A stretch of 13,723 nt of DNA. Origin: SIG575 sp045542485 (GTDB lineage Bacteria; Bacillota; Clostridia; Oscillospirales; Acutalibacteraceae). Shown here one piece after another: positions 7,282-13,723 of the stretch. The stretch covers positions 1 to 13,723 of the forward strand of contig JAZQLC010000031.1 in the NCBI GenBank assembly GCA_045542485.1, in the 5' to 3' direction. Position 1 is the first letter of the stretch; each line of letters begins with the position of its first letter. The notes below the pieces were generated by a model. The model did not search any database and was not told the DNA's origin. It saw nothing but the letters and a program-made list of their open reading frames with translations. A program made the translations under genes and the position numbers.

Positions 7282-8304
7282 TTAATCTCTAAAAGGTGCA
7301 GCTGACATCGAAATTAATATGTTATTATCAGTGGTGTATGTAATTCTGTTGTTATATATACCTATCTTATTGTTGTTAAGTTGAATATCGTTTTTAATTA
7401 TTAAATCGAGTTCCTCGTCTGTATAAAACTTTACAATAGACTTGTTTGTCTCAAGCATATTAATTATTGAATTAAAAACCAAACGTTGATTATCACCAGG
7501 GCCTACCATAATTGATTTTATTGGAGCTTTTTTTTGCGCCTGGTTTTCATCAGCATAAGCAACCTTACATTTAAACTGAGGAATTATTTTTCCTTTTGAA
7601 ACTCGATAATCTATTGCAGTAAATAGCGTTTCGCCATTGGCGATTTCACTTTTTATTGGATAAAGAATGATTCTTGATTCATTTTCTTCTGAAAAATACT
7701 TGTTTTTGCAGTGAGGTACAAACAAATTAGCTGCATCTTTGTCAGCAATATCTTTGAACATATTTCCATTTATAACTTCTTTTTTTATGTTATCAAAAAT
7801 ATTTTGATGATTATCATAAATCACACTATGAGGACTAATTACAGGCCAATATTTAAAAGAGGGAGTGTGTTTTGTTTTTTTGTCTATTGACTCAAACCAA
7901 CACAATTTTGTTTGTTCACTAAAATCAAATTCAATAGAAATACCACACTTTTTTCCGTAATATTTCCATTGAGATAGTAAATCTTCGGTTCCACAAAAGC
8001 ATACAATAAATATTGATTCAAAAAGTTCACTAGTGTCTATGTTTGAATTTTGTATTATTTTTACACCCTCAATAAATTCTTGTTTATCATTTAAATATTG
8101 CATTTGGCTAGCAAATATGTTAATGAATTTAATGTTGTTTCCATTGAGCCCTTCTAGAGAAATGTCTTCTATATAATCTTTAAACATAGCAAAAAAACTT
8201 TCTTGACTTGTATAATGAAAAAACCTCATATTGTGATTGTTTTTTGGAAAGTTTTTCTCTAATATTTCGTAGTTCGTTGTTATTTTGTCAATTTTATATT
8301 TCAT
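7282..8304 (-). CDS. DUF2971 protein, candidate effector
   Basis: A 340-residue soluble protein of the DUF2971 family, whose function is not established. Family landmarks are FFHYTSQESFF (28-38), QYLNDKQEF (69-77), FIVCFCGTEDLLSQWKYYGK (99-118) with the conserved S-x-W and Y, GISIEFDF (121-128), KYFSEENESRII (202-213) with the E-x-R, SIMVGPGDN (264-272), and a C-terminal S-x-x-P-[FY]-R ending. The N-terminal H-Y-T-S resembles the first motif of ADP-ribosyltransferases, so an NAD-using enzyme is possible but unproven. The ATG at 8304 is chosen because TTGGAGG (8314-8320) is 9 bases upstream; the earlier in-frame ATGs at 8337 and 8313 lack a spaced site. It is last in the operon, overlapping the receiver gene by 11 bases, a common position for an effector. 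Confidence 0.8.
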   Translation of the reverse strand: MKYKIDKITTNYEILEKNFPKNNHNMRFFHYTSQESFFAMFKDYIEDISLEGLNGNNIKFINIFASQMQYLNDKQEFIEGVKIIQNSNIDTSELFESIFIVCFCGTEDLLSQWKYYGKKCGISIEFDFSEQTKLCWFESIDKKTKHTPSFKYWPVISPHSVIYDNHQNIFDNIKKEVINGNMFKDIADKDAANLFVPHCKNKYFSEENESRIILYPIKSEIANGETLFTAIDYRVSKGKIIPQFKCKVAYADENQAQKKAPIKSIMVGPGDNQRLVFNSIINMLETNKSIVKFYTDEELDLIIKNDIQLNNNKIGIYNNRITYTTDNNILISMSAAPFRD

Positions 8305-8887
8305 CTTTTTCATCCTCCAATAATTTATATAATACAATGTTTCTGAAAGCGATAGAATATTTACGAGACAAATATTTTTCGGGTAATTTATCTGTATATT
8401 GAGGAATAGGTGATAAACCAGTGTCTATGTCTCCAGAATCTACAATAGGTTTTCTTATTACGGCATAAAAATTGTTTGTCTCATTTTCAGAAAAATCTAT
8501 AAAAGGATTATATGAATCAAGTTGGGTAATAAAAAAACGAGACATAAGCGAAATTATAAAACTACAATTATTATTCCTTAATGTTAAAACTATTGACTCA
8601 GCGCATTCCACTCCAGATAACTTGACATTACTCTCTAATTCTGAACGTTCTTGGTCTTCCTCAGACAAACATGCATCTATGACTATATGGAAATACGCAT
8701 CGGGATCAAGATTAATTAACTCGTTAATTCTTTCTATAACTATTTCATGTAATGCATTTTCATCATACTCTTCTATAAATATATCAACTATCTTAATTGT
8801 TTCCTTAGTTTCATCTTGGGTAATTAAACTTTTTAATTTATTTAATTCCTCCTGATCATTATCCACTAACACAAGAATTTTATTCAT
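8294..8887 (-). CDS. Stand-alone response-regulator receiver domain protein
   Basis: A 197-residue protein that reads as one CheY-like receiver with extra helices and no output domain. The fold opens ILVLVDND with acidic D9 and D11, the strand YFHIVIDACL puts the phospho-acceptor at D71, GVECAESIV (92-100) follows, then IISLMS (111-116) supplies the switch serine, and VIRKPI (143-148) gives the invariant lysine-proline pair. Loops between strand 3 and helix 3 (about 75-90) are longer than usual. The C-terminal 45 residues are helical and carry no DNA-binding motif, so output is likely by protein contact. The ATG at 8887 is preferred over those at 8893 and 8902: GAGGAG (8895-8900) is 7 bases before it, and the first ATG lies upstream of that site. 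It probably takes phosphate from the kinase-like proteins encoded upstream. Confidence 0.75.
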   Translation of the reverse strand: MNKILVLVDNDQEELNKLKSLITQDETKETIKIVDIFIEEYDENALHEIVIERINELINLDPDAYFHIVIDACLSEEDQERSELESNVKLSGVECAESIVLTLRNNNCSFIISLMSRFFITQLDSYNPFIDFSENETNNFYAVIRKPIVDSGDIDTGLSPIPQYTDKLPEKYLSRKYSIAFRNIVLYKLLEDEKDEI

Positions 8888-8894
8888 ATTCATT

Positions 8895-8900
8895 CTCCTC
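8895..8900 (-). promoter_or_regulatory. Ribosome binding site that fixes the receiver start
   Basis: GAGGAG on the minus strand, inside the end of the preceding gene, 7 bases from the ATG at 8887. The longer start at 8902 would place this site within the coding sequence. Confidence 0.7.
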
Positions 8901-11900
8901 ATTCATATCTTATAATAAATTTTTTGAATTTTATTTGAAATATATTATTATCTATTTCTTTCGCATCAAAAACCACCTCATTATGTCCTGAACAGTCAGT
9001 TTTATTGAAAATATATTTTAATGCTTCAATAGTTATTCCTTTGTCTGAAGGTAAATTCTTCTTTTGGTTTATTGTGTTTTCTATAATCAGATCAAAAGAA
9101 TCGTTGTTGTCCGCTAAATACAAATTGATTGTTGGATTACTACAATGTCTATATGCATTTTCTATCCCGGTTTTTAATAACATATATGCTTCACATTGTT
9201 CAATTGATCTTCTAAATCTAACTATTGCATAATTGTTTTTAAAAGCTTCTTTCAAATTATTTTGTACCGATTCGTTATATTCTATAAAATTATTGTCACT
9301 GAATTTTCCAAGCTTTAATTTTATTGCACCATTATATTCATCAACCAACTGATTTTCAATATAATCTATTGCTCCTCCTACTGGACAATAATCAAAGCAA
9401 AACATAGAATTTTCATTTTTTAAAGAAGAGAATTTATATACCTCAAATCGCAATTGTTCTCTATATGCCATAGATATAACGGTATTCATATAAAGTGTTA
9501 GAAACTTTCTTTGTGTTTCCAACGGTATTTTGTGAAAACATAAATCATTGAATACAGTTTCATATGAAGATAAAGGGTTATTGTTATGTGTTACTGTTTT
9601 AGCTTCTGATAACACTTCTGCTTGACCTCTAGTTACGCGAAGTTTAGGAATTGCATCATTTTTAAAATCTGATTCTACCATTTGTAAAATTTCTCTTCGA
9701 TATTGAAGGATTTTGGTAATCAAACTAAAATTCGATGTATTAATCCCTAATATAATTTTAGCGTTTTTTACTATTTTTAATTCGTTTTCCAACGTTTTAG
9801 AATCATATTTTTCTTTTAATAATCCGTAGTTGTTTCCGATACTTATAAAAGAAACTCCCGATTCTTCGTCAAAATAAAAATCGTTTATGTTGTTAGGTGC
9901 ACTGATATTCCCCTCGGAAATGTCGATTACTTTATATGAATTCTCGTCATTAGTAACAGTGAAAAATCGTATCTCAACTTCTTCTTGACTAAAGTTAGCG
10001 ATTTCTTTTTCTATAATATTGGCTAATATGGTATATTTTTTTGTTATGTCAGTATTGCTTTTATCGAGGTTTATTATTTCATTAATAAAACACTGACTTT
10101 TAATCAATTCGGGTGCTCTTGTGTTTTCTAAATATAATTTTTTATAAAAATTATCAGAACAATCTATCTTATTTAAAATATTTGTCTGTAATACCTCGGC
10201 TTTCGATTTTCCTTTATCATAACATAACAGTTTTTTTATAGAATTTAATAAGAATGATTCAAAGTCATTTCTATTACATTTCTTAGCCAAAATATTTCCA
10301 ATGTTTCGACAAACATTTAATCTTTCTAAATCCAACAAAACACACGAACCAATATCGCACAAGCATGAAACAACAATACAAAATAAATCATATTGTAATT
10401 TAACATCTTTATCTTCGTTTAGATTTAAATTGATAAAGTTATCACCTATTGGAAAGTTGTTAGAAAAGTGTAATAAAAAATCGGGGTTACAAATTAACAC
10501 ACTTGTACAGTAATAATCAAATATTTTTAATAAAATATATAGTGTCGCTTTTTTTACATCCTCCTGATAATATAGTAGTGCTCTTGACATCGCTTTTATA
10601 TAAGAAATTAAATATTCTATTTTATCTTCATCTGAAACAAGTTCTGAAAATCTTAGATTTATCGTTTCAAAGAAACTATCGATTATGCAATCTCTTTTAT
10701 TGAATTTTTCTGCAAAACCATTATCCTGAATATAAAAATCGGAAATTAATTTGTATGCTCGCTTAACCGATATCCATAAATCATTTTCACAAGAAAGTCT
10801 TCTAAAGTGACGCTCCTTAATATTTACTCTTGTTTTGCTCTTTCGAACTTCATTAACATTTTTTAGTCTATGATGAACAATTTTTTCCTGCCAATAAAAT
10901 ACCGTGCTGTCTAATGCACACTCTTTTATTATTTCTAAAGACTTATTCTTATTAAAGCAAATAGGGCAGGAATCATCGTGATTCCTAAAAGAAGGAATAT
11001 CCAAATTTAAGTAACTAAAATATGGTAAATACTCAATTTCGCTTTCATCACGTTTTAATTTAAGTACATTAACATAGTTTTTTCTTGTATCAAAAGAATT
11101 TCTGTTGAATAATACAAATACACCTTGAAAAACATTTAATTTATCTTTAACATTTAAATTTTTGAACAAAGACATAACTAGAGATTTCGATCTGTTAAAA
11201 GTATTGCCTGAAACAATTTGATCATTCACGTAATAAAAATTAATTGAATAATCCTTCAATTCTGATACAATTTTTTCTAATTCAAAATAGTTGTTATATT
11301 TTGCTCTAAAATTACTTCTATACTCTTTATTTATGTCAAACTCAATTATATGTGCTGTACCATTAAAAATAATACGATTAACAGAATTTACATATCCAGT
11401 ATTACTGTAATGTTGGGGGGCTATTATTATATTAATTGTTTTTTTACTTGTAAAAGGATAATTATCCTTTATTTTATTCAACCAATTTTCAATATCATTT
11501 TTCTTATCGTGATATAATCTTGAAAGGCGAAGGTAATATCTAAAATGATTTTCGTTGCGTTCAATATGTCCATAACGAAGATATTTTGAATTGTTTGAAT
11601 CTTTAAAAAATAATTTTGAGTTTTCCATAGAAAACGCTTCAATAGGATCTTCAACTAAATTATTATGTTCAAAAACATTTAAACGAATCATTTGGGTTGG
11701 AACAACTGAAGCTTCGTCAACTTCTATAAGAGGATATTCATTAATGTAGTTTTTAGGCATACACAATTTACAGTTTTCCGGTTTATGCCATGTTGCCTCA
11801 ACTGAAACATAATAATAAGCCTTTCTTTCATCAGTATTTATAAAATTTAAATACTGTTCTCCAGTAGAACATTTAACATATGGCCCATATTCATCACAAC

Positions 11901-12564
11901 ACATTTCTATAAAATCATTTGAACAATCACTATCATCAGAGTTATTATTTCCCGTAACCTGAATTATAGATGTGCAGAATTTGCTTATTTCTGAATACTT
12001 ATTATTTAATTCCGTTATAGCAGAATTCATATAATTAAAAGTAGACAAAGTAGAGCTTATACCTATAAACAAAAACATTATAGGATTTTGTGATAAAAGT
12101 GATTCGTCAACAGATGAATCAATAGATTCATCACAATAACGAACCCGTTTTTCTTTTATTTCAAAAACTCTTAAATTAACACTATAACCATCTCTTTCTA
12201 AAAAAGTTATTGTTTTATTAAGTGTAAGAGTAGAATAAGTTTCGTATCCATATAAAATAATAGGTCTTTTTTTATCAATTTTTTGAGATTCATCTAGTTT
12301 CGAAATAATGAAATCATAAAAATAGCAAGCAAAAATATCAGTCCAATATGCATTACCAAACAACAATTGGGCCTCGTAAAAAGTATTTAAATGCACCTTG
12401 CCTATTCGAATATGTGTTTCAGGTATTTTGCATCCCAATGAATTCTCATGAATATCTTTATTTAATATAGTTTCTAATTGTTTTTGCGCTAAAGTTTTTT
12501 CGCCATCTTTAACTAAATATTTTATTAATGCGGTAGAGATATTATTTTCCATATTATATTTCAT
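8899..12564 (-). CDS. Large PRTase-like / histidine-kinase-like sensor protein
   Basis: A 1221-residue protein with no membrane segment seen. Residues about 55-205 and 376-490 look like two parts of a phosphoribosyltransferase fold: an opening helix-strand with RPIILYGYETYSTLTL (100-115), and a PRPP-loop-like YYVNDQIVSGNTF (444-456) after a hydrophobic strand, corresponding to the D-x-x-x-[ST]-G-x-T core. A knuckle SCPIC (532-536) with further Cys/His nearby follows, then about 300 mainly helical residues (590-850), perhaps a repeat solenoid. The C-terminus resembles a sensor kinase: coiled stretch LQYRREILQMV (953-963), a possible acceptor H993, and a GHKL N-box KTGIENAYRH (1131-1140, E1135/N1136) with a G2-like DKGITIEALKYIF (1174-1186). 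G1 and G3 boxes are weak, so ATP binding may be degenerate. The start at 12564 overlaps gene D by 11 bases; an ATG at 12552 is an alternative, since AAGGAAG directly abuts the first ATG. Confidence 0.65.
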   Translation of the reverse strand: MKYNMENNISTALIKYLVKDGEKTLAQKQLETILNKDIHENSLGCKIPETHIRIGKVHLNTFYEAQLLFGNAYWTDIFACYFYDFIISKLDESQKIDKKRPIILYGYETYSTLTLNKTITFLERDGYSVNLRVFEIKEKRVRYCDESIDSSVDESLLSQNPIMFLFIGISSTLSTFNYMNSAITELNNKYSEISKFCTSIIQVTGNNNSDDSDCSNDFIEMCCDEYGPYVKCSTGEQYLNFINTDERKAYYYVSVEATWHKPENCKLCMPKNYINEYPLIEVDEASVVPTQMIRLNVFEHNNLVEDPIEAFSMENSKLFFKDSNNSKYLRYGHIERNENHFRYYLRLSRLYHDKKNDIENWLNKIKDNYPFTSKKTINIIIAPQHYSNTGYVNSVNRIIFNGTAHIIEFDINKEYRSNFRAKYNNYFELEKIVSELKDYSINFYYVNDQIVSGNTFNRSKSLVMSLFKNLNVKDKLNVFQGVFVLFNRNSFDTRKNYVNVLKLKRDESEIEYLPYFSYLNLDIPSFRNHDDSCPICFNKNKSLEIIKECALDSTVFYWQEKIVHHRLKNVNEVRKSKTRVNIKERHFRRLSCENDLWISVKRAYKLISDFYIQDNGFAEKFNKRDCIIDSFFETINLRFSELVSDEDKIEYLISYIKAMSRALLYYQEDVKKATLYILLKIFDYYCTSVLICNPDFLLHFSNNFPIGDNFINLNLNEDKDVKLQYDLFCIVVSCLCDIGSCVLLDLERLNVCRNIGNILAKKCNRNDFESFLLNSIKKLLCYDKGKSKAEVLQTNILNKIDCSDNFYKKLYLENTRAPELIKSQCFINEIINLDKSNTDITKKYTILANIIEKEIANFSQEEVEIRFFTVTNDENSYKVIDISEGNISAPNNINDFYFDEESGVSFISIGNNYGLLKEKYDSKTLENELKIVKNAKIILGINTSNFSLITKILQYRREILQMVESDFKNDAIPKLRVTRGQAEVLSEAKTVTHNNNPLSSYETVFNDLCFHKIPLETQRKFLTLYMNTVISMAYREQLRFEVYKFSSLKNENSMFCFDYCPVGGAIDYIENQLVDEYNGAIKLKLGKFSDNNFIEYNESVQNNLKEAFKNNYAIVRFRRSIEQCEAYMLLKTGIENAYRHCSNPTINLYLADNNDSFDLIIENTINQKKNLPSDKGITIEALKYIFNKTDCSGHNEVVFDAKEIDNNIFQIKFKKFIIRYE

Positions 12565-13723
12565 CTTCCTTTATCCTATCTTTTAAAGCAAATAAAATAT
12601 GTTTATAAAAGTGTTCAGGTAAACTTTGTAACAACCTTTGTCTATCAATATTTTCAATTACCGATTTTATGTTGTTTCCTGTAAACAAAATGTCATATTG
12701 ATTGTTTACAGATGATAAATAAATACCTTTATTTTTGACAAAATTGCAGTGTCCTGTTTTGTCAAAAAACAGGGCAATTATTCTTAATGCATCTAAAAGT
12801 TTGTGTTTGTCTTGTATGTTCAACAGACAAATTATCGTCCTGTTTTCTCCTTCATCATTTGAAATAATTGAAATGACAGCCTTGCATAATAGTTCTAATT
12901 TATATCTAGATTTGCTAATTTCTTGTACATCAAGTGAAATAATACCGTTGTTATCAGAACGTATTTTTTCAATAACTAACTCTTTATACTCTTCAACAGC
13001 AGCTTCTTTTGTGCCACCTTTTGTTGCTATTGGCTCTAACTTATAAGTTCTAGCAATTTTCAAGTTCTTGTCTAATTGTAATGGAATATTACTTAAAGAA
13101 ATATCAGATGATATGTGCTTTTTTTTATTTCTATCAATGGGTAAAATAATAGTATAATGAGTTCCTTTAAAATGTTCTGTTAATAATTCATTGTCTGCAT
13201 TGCAGTCATTATACACTAATTCACCATTATAATAAATTTTATTAGCATTAGTGTATATTTCAGCTTCTGAGGTTATTCCGCTTTGCACAATAAACAACCC
13301 ATTATTTGATGTTAAAATTGTATCAAATATTTGCAAACCATAATGATTTGCTATATTGCTAGCATTGCTATAAAACTTATCAAGAGATAAGGAAGTAGGC
13401 TTTGGATGCATAAAGATTTCACTCAATGAACTAATTGGTTCTATATCTAATTCTTTTAATGCTTGGTTATATTTTTCGGTTATACTATAATAATTCAAGT
13501 CATCTGTACAGTCTAGTACTGATAACTCTAAATAATATTTAAGGTTATTGTAATAATCATTTCTAACATATTTACTCATTGCACCTTTTTTGTGATGCAT
13601 AATAACACTAAAAAAGGCACAACTATTTTTATATTTCATAGTAACATGTTTTATTGAATTCTCTATTAATTGTAATAATCCATGAGCATAGTCATAACTC
13701 TTTTCTACTAATGATTCAACTGA
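12554..13723 (-). CDS. GHKL ATPase (histidine-kinase-like) protein, 5' end outside window
   Basis: The frame is open through the right window edge, so this is the C-terminal 389 residues of a longer protein; the ATG at 13639 is internal, because the 28 codons before it encode the ATPase N-box YAHGLLQLIENSIKH (residues 12-26 of the visible part). The rest of the Bergerat fold follows: strand YYLELSVLDCTDD at the G1 position (without the usual glycines), a lid helix, G2-like HYGLQIFDTI (127-136), strand GLFIVQS, and G3-like HFKGTHYTIILPI (184-196). About 170 further residues, SDNNGIISLDV to the end, form an alpha/beta domain I cannot assign. It is the first visible gene of the operon and overlaps the PRTase-kinase gene by 11 bases. 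It could be a true kinase for the receiver, or an ATPase switch; a HisKA region would have to lie off-window. Confidence 0.72.
   Translation of the reverse strand, partial: SVESLVEKSYDYAHGLLQLIENSIKHVTMKYKNSCAFFSVIMHHKKGAMSKYVRNDYYNNLKYYLELSVLDCTDDLNYYSITEKYNQALKELDIEPISSLSEIFMHPKPTSLSLDKFYSNASNIANHYGLQIFDTILTSNNGLFIVQSGITSEAEIYTNANKIYYNGELVYNDCNADNELLTEHFKGTHYTIILPIDRNKKKHISSDISLSNIPLQLDKNLKIARTYKLEPIATKGGTKEAAVEEYKELVIEKIRSDNNGIISLDVQEISKSRYKLELLCKAVISIISNDEGENRTIICLLNIQDKHKLLDALRIIALFFDKTGHCNFVKNKGIYLSSVNNQYDILFTGNNIKSVIENIDRQRLLQSLPEHFYKHILFALKDRIKEDEI

Larger units (their letters stand above)
6626..13723. mobile_element. Left part of a mobile element inserted in spoVAD
   Basis: The boundary is set where SpoVAD homology ends (about 6625). 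To the right are a noncoding end of roughly 200 bases, a TnpV-type gene, and a four-gene operon whose composition is far richer in A+T (by eye about a quarter G+C) than the genes left of 6600. No recombinase or integrase gene is seen, so the integration gene and the right end must lie beyond the window, or have been lost. The right edge given is the window edge, not the element end. Confidence 0.65.

Noticed and set aside
8472..8855. Plus-strand open frame opposite the receiver gene
   Set aside because: The minus strand holds a coherent receiver fold with its own ribosome site; this frame is a by-product of AT-rich codons.
12554..13046. C-terminal alpha/beta domain of the GHKL protein as a STAS-type regulator
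   Set aside because: A strand-helix pattern is loosely suggestive, but no STAS signature is convincing, so it is left unassigned.

Overview
The window looks like a chromosomal segment of an anaerobic, low-to-mid G+C, spore-forming clostridium, probably an Oscillospiraceae/Ruminococcaceae-type gut bacterium. This rests on a two-gene SUF-type iron-sulfur locus with the archaeal/clostridial SufC signature, spoVAC and spoVAD spore genes, strong AGGAGG-type ribosome binding sites, and a TnpV-type protein typical of clostridial mobile elements. No RNA gene, CRISPR array or complete transposase is visible.

Region 1 (1-2848, minus strand) is one operon: an oligopeptide-type substrate-binding protein held by an N-terminal membrane helix, then SufC ATPase, then the N-terminal part of a SufB/SufD scaffold cut by the window edge. 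A good sigma-A-type promoter lies upstream of it.

Region 2 (3117-6649) is a disturbed spoVA locus. spoVAC and spoVAD, normally adjacent, are both on the plus strand but are separated by a terminator and a minus-strand two-gene operon. That operon encodes an MFS permease and, overlapping it by one base, a protein with an N-terminal TIR-like NADase domain and a C-terminal domain that looks like prokaryotic STING. No CD-NTase (cGAS-like) gene is next to it, which is unusual. spoVAD itself stops at 210 codons, inside a conserved block where the family normally continues for more than 100 residues. The reading frame leaves the family right after the AMAP motif (about base 6625).

Region 3 (about 6626 to the right edge) is read as inserted mobile DNA. 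After a roughly 200-base noncoding left end with a short direct repeat comes tnpV (plus strand) with its own promoter and terminator. Beyond it lies a very AT-rich minus-strand operon of four overlapping genes, in transcription order: (D) a GHKL-type ATPase/histidine-kinase-like protein whose frame is open through the window edge; (C) a 1221-residue protein with a split phosphoribosyltransferase-like domain, a CxxC knuckle, a long helical middle and a C-terminal kinase-like ATPase region; (B) a stand-alone response-regulator receiver domain without an output domain; (A) a DUF2971 protein. Overlaps of 11, 4 and 11 bases imply translational coupling and a stoichiometric system.

The best candidate for an undescribed system is this D-C-B-A operon: a two-component-like phosphorelay, with a PRTase-fold sensor, that may control a DUF2971 effector. 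By analogy with defensive two-component systems, and given its mobile, AT-rich setting, a role in phage defence or another biological conflict is plausible, but that is inference. The TIR-STING/MFS pair inside the spoVA locus is a second, independent point of interest.
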